DNA of 59,190 nt, from NCBI GenBank assembly GCA_937864265.1, contig CALMIR010000147.1, forward strand, positions 1 to 59,190. The letters run 5' to 3'. Numbering within the stretch: position 1 is the first letter of the stretch; the number at the start of each line of letters is the position of its first letter. A program made the translations under genes and the position numbers. Source of the DNA: an uncultured Saprospirales bacterium (GTDB taxonomy: Bacteria; Bacteroidota; Bacteroidia; Chitinophagales; Saprospiraceae). Below the pieces are notes generated by a model. It worked only from the letters and a program-made list of their open reading frames with translations, had not been told where the DNA came from and searched no databases. Positions 9,864-17,725 of this stretch are shown here, one piece after another.

Positions 9864-9887
9864 TTGGCAAAAATTACCCTATCTTTG
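9864..9887 (+). promoter_or_regulatory. Candidate promoter of tex
   Basis: TATCTTTG at 9880-9887 fits the Bacteroidota -7 element TAnnTTTG, with TTGG at 9864-9867 as a possible -33 element. It lies inside the longest possible tex frame and supports the later ATG at 9909. Confidence 0.55.
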
Positions 9888-9908
9888 CCCTCCATCAAAA
9901 AAATCCAA

Positions 9909-12038
9909 ATGGCTGTGAATTGGCAAACCAATCTGATTGCACAAGTCCTCAATCTACCTGGGAAAAGTGTCGGCAGTACCCTCCAGTTGTTGGAGGAAGG
10001 AGCTACGGTGCCATTTATTGCCCGTTACCGCAAAGAAGCTACCGGCTCGCTCGACGAGGTTCAGATAGCCGACATCCAACGCCAGGCCAAGCGGCTGGAG
10101 GAGATCGAAAAGCGCAAAGAAACCATCCTCAACGCGATGGAAGAACAGGGTGCGCTAACACCCGAACTCCGCCGCCGCATCGAAAACAGCTACGATCCGA
10201 CCGAGTTGGAAGATATCTACCTGCCTTTTAAGAAAAAAAGGAAAACCCGGGCTACTGTTGCCAAAGAAAAGGGCTTGGAGCCTTTGGCCGAGCTGTTACT
10301 GAAACAGGAAAATGTCCCTTTGGAAAAGCTTACAAAACCCTACCTCAACGAAGCTGTTCCGAATATAGCAGAAGCCTTGCAGGGTGCGCGCGACATCATT
10401 GCCGAGCAAATCAGCGAAGACGAAGCTACCCGTCAGAAAATGCGGCAATTGTTCAAACGGCAGGCACTGATCCACGCTAAAGTGGCACGAGGCAAGGAAG
10501 AAGCAGGCGCAAAATACCGCGACTATTTCGAATACGAGGAAAGCCTGGATAAATGTCCATCACACCGCTTGCTGGCCATACGCCGGGGGGAAGAGGAAGG
10601 CTTTCTAAGGGTCAGCATCGAACCAGATGAGGAATCAGCTACCGGGCTGCTCGAGCGGCAGTACATCAAGAACAATAGTCCGGCAGCCCTGCAAGTGAAA
10701 GAGGCCGCCGTAGATGCCTACAAACGACTATTGGGGCCATCGATCGAAACGGAATTTCGCAACAGCTCCAAAGAAAAAGCCGACTTGGAAGCCATTCGCG
10801 TTTTTGCCACCAATTTGCGGCAGCTATTATTGGGTGCGCCATTGGGCGCCAAACGAGTAATGGGCATAGATCCGGGATTCCGAACAGGCTGCAAAATTGT
10901 ATGCCTGGATGAAAATGGCGATTTGATCGGAAAAAGCACGATATACCCCCATCCTCCCCAATCGGATACCTGGATGGCCGCAAAAACAGTGGTAGAACTG
11001 GCCGATCAATACCAGATCGAAGCCATAGCCATCGGCAATGGCACAGCCGGGCGCGAAACCATGAGCTTCTGCAAAGGGCTTACTTTTGGGCGCAAGCCCC
11101 AAATATTCCTGGTCAACGAAGCGGGGGCCTCGGTCTATTCTGCCTCTGACATCGCCCGGGAAGAATTCCCTCAAGAAGACGTAACGGTGCGGGGCGCCAT
11201 TTCAATTGGTCGCCGATTGGTGGATCCTTTGGCGGAATTGGTTAAAATTGATCCAAAATCTATTGGTGTGGGCCAGTACCAACACGACGTTCATCAGGGT
11301 ATGCTGAAAGAGCAATTGGATGAGGTGGTCGTGAGTTGTGTCAACTCGGTGGGCATCAATCTCAATACCGCCAGCGCGCATTTGCTGACCTATGTTTCTG
11401 GACTAGGGCCGGTGCTTGCCCGAAACATCGTCCAATACAGAACAGAAAATGGGGCTTTCCCCTCTCGCGAAGCACTGAAGCAAGTAGCGCGCATGGGCAG
11501 CAAAAGTTTTGAACAAAGTGCCGGCTTTTTGCGTATCCGGCAGGGCAATAACCCGCTGGACAATACGGCGGTCCACCCGGAACGCTACCCCTTGGTAGAA
11601 AAAATGGCTGCCGACTTGGGTTGTACCATTACGGAATTGATTCAACGGGCCGATTTGAGAAAAAACATCCGCCTGCAACAGTATGTCAGCGCGGAAGTGG
11701 GCTTGCCTACACTCAACGATATTTTAAAGGAATTGGAAAAACCGGGTTTGGATCCTCGCGGTGAGGCGCGGGCCTTTGAGTTTGCTCCCCTACATTCCAT
11801 TGATGATGTAAGGCCCGGCATGGTGCTTCCAGGCATTGTCAATAACATTACCAATTTTGGCGCTTTTGTGGACATTGGCATCAAAGAGGGCGGTATGGTG
11901 CATGTTTCTCAAATGGCGAATCGCTTTATTAGAAATCCGGCAGAGGTGGTGCAGTTGCATCAAGAAGTGATGGTGAAGGTGCTGGAGGTCGATTTGCAGC
12001 GCAAGCGGATACAGTTGTCGATGAAGGAAGCTTTGTAA
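9909..12038 (+). CDS. Tex family RNA-binding transcription accessory protein
   Basis: This is a 709-residue Tex protein. The start is put at the ATG at 9909 (MAVNWQTNLIAQVLNL) because a promoter-like TATCTTTG sits at 9880 and the upstream extension reads poorly. It has the Tex N-terminal helical region, a YqgF/RNase H-like domain (MGIDPGFRTGCKIVCLDENG), a helix-hairpin-helix region (NTASAHLLTYVSGLGPVLAR) and a C-terminal S1 RNA-binding domain (GIVNNITNFGAFVDIGIKEG). The family is thought to act in transcription and RNA metabolism in the cytoplasm. The gene is followed by a GC-rich palindromic element and then pyrF on the same strand. Confidence 0.93.
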   Translation: MAVNWQTNLIAQVLNLPGKSVGSTLQLLEEGATVPFIARYRKEATGSLDEVQIADIQRQAKRLEEIEKRKETILNAMEEQGALTPELRRRIENSYDPTELEDIYLPFKKKRKTRATVAKEKGLEPLAELLLKQENVPLEKLTKPYLNEAVPNIAEALQGARDIIAEQISEDEATRQKMRQLFKRQALIHAKVARGKEEAGAKYRDYFEYEESLDKCPSHRLLAIRRGEEEGFLRVSIEPDEESATGLLERQYIKNNSPAALQVKEAAVDAYKRLLGPSIETEFRNSSKEKADLEAIRVFATNLRQLLLGAPLGAKRVMGIDPGFRTGCKIVCLDENGDLIGKSTIYPHPPQSDTWMAAKTVVELADQYQIEAIAIGNGTAGRETMSFCKGLTFGRKPQIFLVNEAGASVYSASDIAREEFPQEDVTVRGAISIGRRLVDPLAELVKIDPKSIGVGQYQHDVHQGMLKEQLDEVVVSCVNSVGINLNTASAHLLTYVSGLGPVLARNIVQYRTENGAFPSREALKQVARMGSKSFEQSAGFLRIRQGNNPLDNTAVHPERYPLVEKMAADLGCTITELIQRADLRKNIRLQQYVSAEVGLPTLNDILKELEKPGLDPRGEARAFEFAPLHSIDDVRPGMVLPGIVNNITNFGAFVDIGIKEGGMVHVSQMANRFIRNPAEVVQLHQEVMVKVLEVDLQRKRIQLSMKEAL

Positions 12039-12052
12039 GTTTCTGGTTTTCC

Positions 12053-12206
12053 TGCCCCCGTCCGATCCCGCTGAGCGTATCGGCCTCAGCGGGATCATCC
12101 CGCCCGGATGATTCCGGTCGGACGGGCCGGGCGGGCGACTGAAAGGCGGGTGGTTTTTTACCCGGCTGATCCCGCGAAAAACGCGGGAAAAGACGGGCTG
12201 GTTTCA
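12053..12206. repeat. GC-rich nested palindromic intergenic element (REP-like), copy A
   Basis: The element contains three palindromes. An outer pair of 9 bp, CCCGTCCGA (12057-12065) with TCGGACGGG (12118-12126), encloses an inner perfect 12-bp pair, GATCCCGCTGAG (12064-12075) with CTCAGCGGGATC (12085-12096). A third hairpin, CCCGCG-AAAAA-CGCGGG, is at 12171-12187. Modules recur at 21929, 37243, 54112 and 56990-57190 (for example CCCCGTCCGATCCCGCTGA at 56990). The element lies between tex and pyrF and could act as a terminator or RNA-processing site. Its copy number suggests a dispersed repeat family. Confidence 0.75.
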
Positions 12207-12222
12207 AGGAAATACAAAAAAA

Positions 12223-13041
12223 ATGGATCGTCAGGCATTATTCGAACAAATTCAGCGCAAGCAATCTTACCTGTGCATTGGTTTGGACAGCGATATTCAA
12301 AAAATACCCCGGCATTTGTTGAAATACGAGGATCCTGTTTTGGAGTTCAACCGGCAAATTATAGCTGCTACGCATGACCTTTGTGTGGCGTACAAGCCCA
12401 ATTTGGCTTTCTATGAAGCCAATGGCGCTGAGGGCTGGCAGACCCTGGAGCAGACGATGCAGTTCATACCTTCCGAAGTATTTACCATAGCGGATGCCAA
12501 GCGCGGCGATATTGGCAATACCTCCTCTTTGTATGCCCGCGCCTTTTTTGAGCGATTAGCTTTCGATGCAGTGACGGTGGCGCCTTATATGGGAGCCGAT
12601 TCCGTTCAGCCGTTCCTCGATTTTGACGATAAGTGGGTCATTCTTTTGGCGCTGACCTCCAATTCGGGGAGTGCTGATTTTCAGTTGAGCCGACTGGAAA
12701 ACGGTCAGCCGCTGTACGAAAAGGTGATGCAAAGGGCACAAGAATGGGCGCATCCCGATCAGTTGATGTATGTGGTAGGCGCAACCCATCCTGAACACAT
12801 CGCCGATATAAGGCGCATCGCCCCCGATCATTTTTTACTGGTACCCGGCGTGGGCGCTCAAGGGGGCGATCTTCAGGCCATCAGCCGTTTTGGCTTCAAT
12901 GCACACTGCGGCTTGCTGGTGAATGCGTCCCGATCCATTCTTTTTGCCGGCAACGGCGAGGATTTTGCAGCAAAAGCCCGGGCAGCAGCCTTGGAATTGC
13001 AAGAGCAGATGGCGCAGTTGTTGAATGATTATTTTCAATAG
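12223..13041 (+). CDS. pyrF: Orotidine 5'-phosphate decarboxylase (type 2)
   Basis: The 272-residue protein decarboxylates OMP to UMP, the last step of de novo pyrimidine synthesis. The catalytic motif [10 protein letters not shown] is at about residues 91-100, with Asp91, Lys93 and Asp96 as the charged network. CIGLDSD near residue 20 and the phosphate-binding VPGVGAQGG are also present. Length and motifs fit the type 2 subfamily common in Bacteroidota. The ATG at 12223 is the first plausible start after the repeat element. No other pyr gene is in the window. Confidence 0.94.
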   Translation: MDRQALFEQIQRKQSYLCIGLDSDIQKIPRHLLKYEDPVLEFNRQIIAATHDLCVAYKPNLAFYEANGAEGWQTLEQTMQFIPSEVFTIADAKRGDIGNTSSLYARAFFERLAFDAVTVAPYMGADSVQPFLDFDDKWVILLALTSNSGSADFQLSRLENGQPLYEKVMQRAQEWAHPDQLMYVVGATHPEHIADIRRIAPDHFLLVPGVGAQGGDLQAISRFGFNAHCGLLVNASRSILFAGNGEDFAAKARAAALELQEQMAQLLNDYFQ

Positions 13042-13106
13042 GTGCGTGGTTTGAGCCGTATAGTTCTTAATGCAAACCAATAGACCAGTACAATTAGAAT
13101 TTCCTG

Positions 13107-13136
13107 ATTGAGGTTCTGCGAACAATATTATCTTTG
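13107..13136 (+). promoter_or_regulatory. Candidate promoter of the arginase-fold gene
   Basis: TATCTTTG at 13129-13136 matches TAnnTTTG. ATTG at 13107-13110 is a possible -33 element, 18 bases upstream. The first ATG after it is at 13158, which sets the start; the TTG at 13134 lies inside the promoter element and is rejected. Confidence 0.5.
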
Positions 13137-13157
13137 CCCCAACTCAATCTATTGTGG

Positions 13158-14249
13158 ATGTTTCAAAACTGGCTGCACCCTTTAACCATCACCAACGACC
13201 AAGCGGAAGAATTCTATTTTGGAAACAACATCAAGCGCTATGAAGCCGAATTTCCCGACCTAAAGGCCACTAAGATCGCCATCGTCGGTATCGACCAGCG
13301 CGAAGCGGATGCGGTGCGGAAGGAGTTGTATCCCTTGAATTTTGGTTTTAAAGGCTTACATATAGCCGATATCGGCAATTTGCGCAAGCATACGCCCGAA
13401 TTCATCATTCCACTGGTGCGCGAATTGTTGGACAGCCAAATTTTTCCCATCATTATCGGACGCCATTTTGAGCAATCCACGGCACAATACAAAGCTTTCA
13501 ACAGCTTACAAAAACTGATTAGCCTGGCCATTGTGGATGAGAAATTGCGGTTTATGCCCGGACACATCGACCACAAGGCGTATTTCCTCAATGAATTGAT
13601 CGAAGGCAAGGACTCCGATTTGTTCCACCTCAGCTTCATCGGCAGCCAGGTACATTTTAGTCCGCAGGCAAGCCTCGATTTTTTAGATCAAAAAAACTAC
13701 GACTACATCCGGCTCGGACAGGCCAAATCCAACCTGCCGGAATTAGAGCCTTACATTCGCGATGCCGATTTGTTGTGCTTTAATCTGGCTGCCCTCAAGC
13801 AAGCAGAAGCCCCTGGCGTTGTGGCCCCTTCCCCCAGCGGGTTTGTCGTAGAAGATGCCTGCCAGATCGCGCGATACGCCGGCATGAGCGACAAGCTCAA
13901 AGCCCTGGGCATCTATGGCTTTCGCAGCAGTACAGATCGGAAAAACCTAACGGCTAAGGCTGTCGCCCAAATGGTCTGGTACTTCCTGGATGGGTTTTAC
14001 AATCGGAAAGGCGATTTCCCGGTGTCCACCAAAGGCATGACGGAATACATCGTGGACTTTAAAAAGCTGGATTACCAACTCACCTTCTGGTATAGCCCAA
14101 AAAGCGGACGCTGGTGGATGCAGGTACCCGTAAAAACGCAGGCGAAGTACAAGCGACACCGACTTGTGCCCTGTTCTTACAACGATTACATGCTGGCCTG
14201 CCAGGACGAATTGCCAGAGCGGCTCATCCATGCCATGCGGCGGTTTTAA
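13158..14249 (+). CDS. Arginase/formimidoylglutamase-fold protein with lost metal ligands
   Basis: The protein is 363 residues and follows the ureohydrolase layout: an early strand with IAIVGIDQRE, then IFPIIIGRHFEQS where active enzymes have GGxH, LISLAIVDEKLRF where they have DAHxD, and DADLLCFNLAALKQAEAPG where they have SxDxDxxDPxxAPG. Only the first His (about 103) is clearly kept. The Asp/His ligands of the second motif and the three Asp of the third are replaced, while the following APG stays. Seen directly: ligand loss. Known of the family: these residues hold the Mn2+ pair needed for catalysis. Inference: the protein has no standard ureohydrolase activity and may be a scaffold or regulatory relative. 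Similar proteins in Bacteroidota are often labelled formimidoylglutamase. Confidence 0.7.
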   Translation: MFQNWLHPLTITNDQAEEFYFGNNIKRYEAEFPDLKATKIAIVGIDQREADAVRKELYPLNFGFKGLHIADIGNLRKHTPEFIIPLVRELLDSQIFPIIIGRHFEQSTAQYKAFNSLQKLISLAIVDEKLRFMPGHIDHKAYFLNELIEGKDSDLFHLSFIGSQVHFSPQASLDFLDQKNYDYIRLGQAKSNLPELEPYIRDADLLCFNLAALKQAEAPGVVAPSPSGFVVEDACQIARYAGMSDKLKALGIYGFRSSTDRKNLTAKAVAQMVWYFLDGFYNRKGDFPVSTKGMTEYIVDFKKLDYQLTFWYSPKSGRWWMQVPVKTQAKYKRHRLVPCSYNDYMLACQDELPERLIHAMRRF

Positions 14250-14281
14250 AAAAGTACAGCATCCCAAAACAGATGCTGTAC
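14250..14281 (-). terminator. Terminator of the PadR-PspC operon
   Basis: A perfect 10-bp stem, GTACAGCATC (14254-14263) with GATGCTGTAC (14272-14281), has an 8-base loop. On the minus strand it is followed by TTTTTT, so it should end transcription coming from the PspC gene. It may also work weakly for the convergent arginase-fold gene. Confidence 0.8.
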
Positions 14282-14301
14282 CTTATTGATGCTATGCTAT
14301 G

Positions 14302-15804
14302 TTACTCTTTAGAAGTCACCGAGCTACTCTCATCCTGGTGGCTGTCCAGTTTGGATAAATTGCCAAAAAAAGCCCGGCTATTCTCCGTTGCCGTTACCTC
14401 AGCGCCCCCAATGGTCATTTTTTCTCCATCAAGGCGGGTGCGGTCGTTGAGTGCGGCCTTTAGCCAATTGCACTGCCCGCGTAAATCCACTTTGCTGTGG
14501 TTGTCCTGTTCCAAGAAAAGGGAATCGGCCTTCACATCAATTTTCACTTCGTAAGCGCCAAAAGTCGTCACATGGAAAGTCGGCATATCAAACCCGCCCA
14601 CGTAAATGTCATCTGTCAAGCGGGAATCCAAATCATGGATTTGCGGCATGGTGATGTTAAGCCGCAAAGGGGAAGAAGGATTTCGCAAGGGCGTGCTGAT
14701 CCGCAGCACCTCCCCATCTTGCGTTGCATCAACTGTTCTGATATGAGCCGGATTGCCCGTCAATTTGACTTTATAGGAATCGCCTTGGGTAATGGATACT
14801 TTCATTTTGCCTTCCAGTTTGAGTTGGGAAAAAGCATCGAATTCCAGCATATCTTGTTCGCTGCTTTCCCGCTCGCAACTTTGGCAGCTTAAGCCATCAT
14901 TGGTCATCACCCAGGTTTTACCTCTTTCTTCCCAGGGATTGATCGGCTCATCGGCCAATTCGATGTGGTTGATTCGCAAAGGATAGTGATCTCCCATACG
15001 AATGGCCTTTCCAACCGGAACTTTTAGCGTCAGGTTGATTCGTTGGCCGCGCCATTTATCCCCTTTATAAATATGGAAAAAAGAAGGCAAGGAAAGGCGG
15101 TTGTTATCCAGCACTTGGGCTTCATAGGCAATACCCGCGGCTTGACGCTCTGCTTCGCCCAAGGTATTGCCCCGGGAGGACAGTTCTTCCACCAATTCAA
15201 AAACATTTCCTTCTGCTTTTACAATAGACAACTGAACCTGTTTCGCGATCAGGGATTGATCGGCCAATTGCAGTTCGCCGCCAAAGTTGACCCAGGAATC
15301 GCTGTAAGGGCTTTCTACCATCTGAATATCCAGGGTATCCCCCTGAATAGAGCTGAGGTCTATATTTTGGGTAACTGTAGCACCTTGCTGAAAGCCCATA
15401 AATAGGCGCGTACCTACAAAAGAAAGGCTGACCAGGTTGATAAACCAAAATGCGCTCAGGGCAGCTTTCCACCCAGTGCGCATTCTGGTTCCAAATAACA
15501 GTCGGGTAATGGTCAAGACAAGAGAAAGCAAAGGCAATCCAATGACAAACAGCAAGTTAATGGAGCCTAATAAAGAAAGATAAGGTTGGTCGGGTGAAAA
15601 ATATTCGATAAAAGGCCAGGCCAATGATAGGCCGACAACGGTACTTATCCAGGATACGGCCAGAGCGATCACCAATGCCATGCCTACAATAATCAACAAA
15701 GGTTTCCAAATTTTGACAATCAGCCCAATGACGATGGCTACTACTTTGCCTACAGCAGCGATTCCTCTTTTAATGGCGTCTCCGATCGCGTTTTTCCCAT
15801 CCAA
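14302..15804 (-). CDS. C-terminal part of PspC-domain membrane protein, out of frame with its N-terminal part
   Basis: This frame of about 500 codons begins only at a TTG (15804) immediately after an A10 run (T10 on plus, 15807-15816). The first in-frame ATG is about 40 codons later, inside a membrane segment. It carries four or so hydrophobic segments in the first 150 residues, then a long beta-rich soluble region resembling the putative adhesin/GIN (DUF2807-like) domains that end PspC proteins of Bacteroidota. The upstream frame (PspC domain) overlaps it by 55 bp and ends in a low-quality tail. One extra A in the run, or a slip at it, would join SKKK to SLDGKNAIGD and give one protein of about 710 residues. 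I therefore read it as the second half of a single gene that is split, slips, or has a sequencing indel. Confidence 0.75.
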   Translation of the reverse strand: MDGKNAIGDAIKRGIAAVGKVVAIVIGLIVKIWKPLLIIVGMALVIALAVSWISTVVGLSLAWPFIEYFSPDQPYLSLLGSINLLFVIGLPLLSLVLTITRLLFGTRMRTGWKAALSAFWFINLVSLSFVGTRLFMGFQQGATVTQNIDLSSIQGDTLDIQMVESPYSDSWVNFGGELQLADQSLIAKQVQLSIVKAEGNVFELVEELSSRGNTLGEAERQAAGIAYEAQVLDNNRLSLPSFFHIYKGDKWRGQRINLTLKVPVGKAIRMGDHYPLRINHIELADEPINPWEERGKTWVMTNDGLSCQSCERESSEQDMLEFDAFSQLKLEGKMKVSITQGDSYKVKLTGNPAHIRTVDATQDGEVLRISTPLRNPSSPLRLNITMPQIHDLDSRLTDDIYVGGFDMPTFHVTTFGAYEVKIDVKADSLFLEQDNHSKVDLRGQCNWLKAALNDRTRLDGEKMTIGGAEVTATENSRAFFGNLSKLDSHQDESSSVTSKE

Positions 15805-16439
15805 ACTTTTTTTTTTGAGCCCAGCTCATTGCCCAATTCGTTCACTTTTTCAGAAATATTTTCAATTTCTTCTTCAATGATCTTGCCGATGTTGGAGACA
15901 TTGATCGGCTCGCCGCGCATGGCCAGGCGGTCGCCAGCAGTTTCTGCTTTAGGTACGATGGCCCACAGGATGAAGTAAGCTGGTATGCCAAAACCGCCTG
16001 AGATCACGAAAATGACAAAGGCCAAACGCACCCATAAAGGATCTTGAATACCCAAATAGGCCGCAATTCCCGAACAAACGCCACCAATCATCTCATCGTC
16101 GGGGTTTCTGAAAAGCCGTTTGCCGGTTTTGATGCCCTTGCGCTGTCGTGCCTCCTCAAAAGGCGCGTCGGCCATTGGCTCGGCGCCAAAATCTTCCGGT
16201 GTACCCATGATGGTTATGGCATCTTTTACATCTCTGATGGTCACAATCTGGCGGCTGCCCAATTGTTCCTGAAACAGTTCAGCCATCCGGCTTTCAATAT
16301 CGGAGGTGATTTCCTCGTAACCTTCTGATTTTTCAAAATGCCTATGAATGGCATCCAGGTAACGGCTTAGGTGTTCGTAGGCGTCATCGTCTATCGAAAA
16401 GGGATAACCGCCTAAATTGATATAGTGTACCTTATTCAT
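15750..16439 (-). CDS. PspC-domain protein, N-terminal part
   Basis: The 229-residue frame starts MNKVHYINLGGYPFSIDDDA, typical of the N-terminal domain of Bacteroidota PspC proteins (about residues 1-85). It then has a PspC domain with DDEMIGGVCSGIAAYLGI and a membrane segment LAFVIFVISGGFGIPAYFIL (about 105-165), and a helical linker. After ELGSKKK at the A10 run the frame runs on for only about 18 residues (VWMGKTRSETPLKEESLL). PspC proteins sense or answer envelope stress in other bacteria; in this phylum a PadR regulator commonly precedes them, as here (8-bp overlap). The junction to the C-terminal part is described in the neighbouring entry. Confidence 0.85.
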   Translation of the reverse strand: MNKVHYINLGGYPFSIDDDAYEHLSRYLDAIHRHFEKSEGYEEITSDIESRMAELFQEQLGSRQIVTIRDVKDAITIMGTPEDFGAEPMADAPFEEARQRKGIKTGKRLFRNPDDEMIGGVCSGIAAYLGIQDPLWVRLAFVIFVISGGFGIPAYFILWAIVPKAETAGDRLAMRGEPINVSNIGKIIEEEIENISEKVNELGNELGSKKKVWMGKTRSETPLKEESLL

Positions 16440-16794
16440 TGGTGGTAAAGTTTTTTAAAGAGTAATTAACAGCCTGCATGAGTTGCTCCCAGCTTTGGAT
16501 GAGCATATTTAAAAATTCCTGACCACTATCCGTGATCGAAAAATATTTCCTGGGTGGCCCTTGGTTGGATTCCTTCCAATTGTACTGGAGCAAGCCCTGA
16601 TCCTTTAACCGGCTCAATAGCGGGTATAAGGTTCCTTCCTTCACGATGAGTTCTGTCGCTTTTAACTCCTCAATAATGTCGGATGGGTAGGCTTCCTTTT
16701 TAGATACAATGGAAAGAATACACAGCTCCAATACGCCACGTCGCATTTGACTTATCATCTGTGATCTTATTTTTTCCAGTTCTTCTGTTTCCAT
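16432..16794 (-). CDS. PadR family transcriptional regulator
   Basis: The 120-residue protein has a winged-helix domain typical of PadR: RRGVLELCILSIVSKKEAYP, SDIIEELKATELIVKEGTLY (recognition region), PLLSRLKDQGLLQYNWKESN and GPPRKYFSITDSG, followed by a short dimerisation helix. PadR proteins are ligand- or stress-responsive repressors that usually control an adjacent membrane-protein gene and themselves. Here the stop overlaps the PspC start by 8 bp, so the pair is surely one operon. The ATG at 16794 lies just 5 bases after a TATATTTG promoter-like element, so the mRNA may be nearly leaderless; an internal ATG at codon 13 is the alternative start. Confidence 0.9.
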   Translation of the reverse strand: METEELEKIRSQMISQMRRGVLELCILSIVSKKEAYPSDIIEELKATELIVKEGTLYPLLSRLKDQGLLQYNWKESNQGPPRKYFSITDSGQEFLNMLIQSWEQLMQAVNYSLKNFTTNE

Positions 16795-16798
16795 GATG

Positions 16799-16825
16799 CA
16801 AATATAGTATGTTATTCAGTACTAT
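16799..16825 (-). promoter_or_regulatory. Promoter with overlapping inverted repeat upstream of padR
   Basis: On the minus strand TATATTTG (16806-16799) fits the -7 consensus. An inverted repeat ATAGTA (16804-16809) - N10 - TACTAT (16820-16825) overlaps it, a fitting place for a PadR autorepression site. Nothing else is supported in the 16795-17145 spacer, which is AT-rich and gene-free. Confidence 0.45.
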
Positions 16826-17145
16826 GCAACACATAGAACTAAAAAAGACATAGTAATTTCTATCAAAGGGAACTTTGCGACGATAAATAGTGAAAATAGG
16901 TAGATGAAAATAGCCTTTAAAAAAGCCCCAATAACAGCTTCCGCAAAAAAAAGTGAACAATCCCTGAATAAATCCTCTTGTATCCTTACATTTGATGGGT
17001 AAAAAACGACGAACATAGCCCCATTTCGGCTAACTTGGCGGGGAATGACTCTGGTCTCAAATGAAGCTATCTATATGCCCTTGATTGACAAAATAATTGC
17101 CTTCTTCAGACGGAAACGGAAAACCTCGCCGAACCGTACTTTGCG

Positions 17146-17153
17146 TATCTTTG
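17146..17153 (+). promoter_or_regulatory. Candidate -7 element
   Basis: TATCTTTG matches TAnnTTTG, with the ATG at 17171 following 18 bases later. No convincing -33 element is seen. It supports the short version of the downstream gene. Confidence 0.45.
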
Positions 17154-17170
17154 AACAAACTATCTATAAA

Positions 17171-17632
17171 ATGATCAATACCATTACCCTCTCAACGGAC
17201 ATGGAAACCCTGTATTTGATAGACAATAACCGGGCCATTCCATTTTCCCTATTAGACCCCACCGGTATTGTCCTGGGCCTTATCCAAGGACAAATTGCCG
17301 TAGCTACTGCATTTGAATTGCCGGATGAAGCGGTAGAGCCTACTTCTGGCCCTACTAACCCGACCGACATTACTGCACCAATGACCAGCTCTCGCCAGGG
17401 CGAAGTGACCCGCGTCAAGCTCTCCCTGGAGAAGACCCATTGGACTACCGTTTACGATCCAGGTCATTTGGTATTTGCTTTCATAGGAGCTGTCGAGGCG
17501 GAAATCCGCAGCGAAAATGGAAAGGATGACGATTATGAAGCGGCTATCGCTTATTTCAGCCTGGAGGAAAACAACCTCCACATCCGCCGCAAAGCAGATA
17601 CCATTAATATCACTACTTTACCAAAGAGCTAA
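17171..17632 (+). CDS. Hypothetical protein
   Basis: The 153-residue soluble protein begins MINTITLSTDMETLYLIDNN. I chose ATG 17171 because a -7 promoter element sits at 17146. I do not recognise a family. It has no signal peptide or membrane segment. There is a Pro/Thr/Ser-rich stretch around residues 55-75 (EPTSGPTNPTDITAPMTSSR), followed by a charged half with strands such as HLVFAFIGAVEAEIRSENGK. It stands alone, convergent with the FAD dehydrogenase gene and separated from it by a long inverted repeat. Confidence 0.6.
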   Translation: MINTITLSTDMETLYLIDNNRAIPFSLLDPTGIVLGLIQGQIAVATAFELPDEAVEPTSGPTNPTDITAPMTSSRQGEVTRVKLSLEKTHWTTVYDPGHLVFAFIGAVEAEIRSENGKDDDYEAAIAYFSLEENNLHIRRKADTINITTLPKS

Positions 17633-17640
17633 ACTTTGTT

Positions 17641-17725
17641 TTTGAGGATTCGTGGTGTCTTACGGCTAAAGTCAAGTATTTTGAGCAACTTCTACTTGGC
17701 GACGCCTTCACTTCGAATCCTCAAA
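17641..17725. repeat. Perfect 12-bp inverted repeat, 85-bp unit between convergent genes
   Basis: TTTGAGGATTCG (17641-17652) and CGAATCCTCAAA (17714-17725) are exact reverse complements separated by 61 bases. The right arm contains the TGA stop (17723-17721, minus) of the FAD dehydrogenase. The loop is long for a terminator. It may be a small MITE-like insertion or a bidirectional terminator; there are no U-tracts. Confidence 0.6.
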
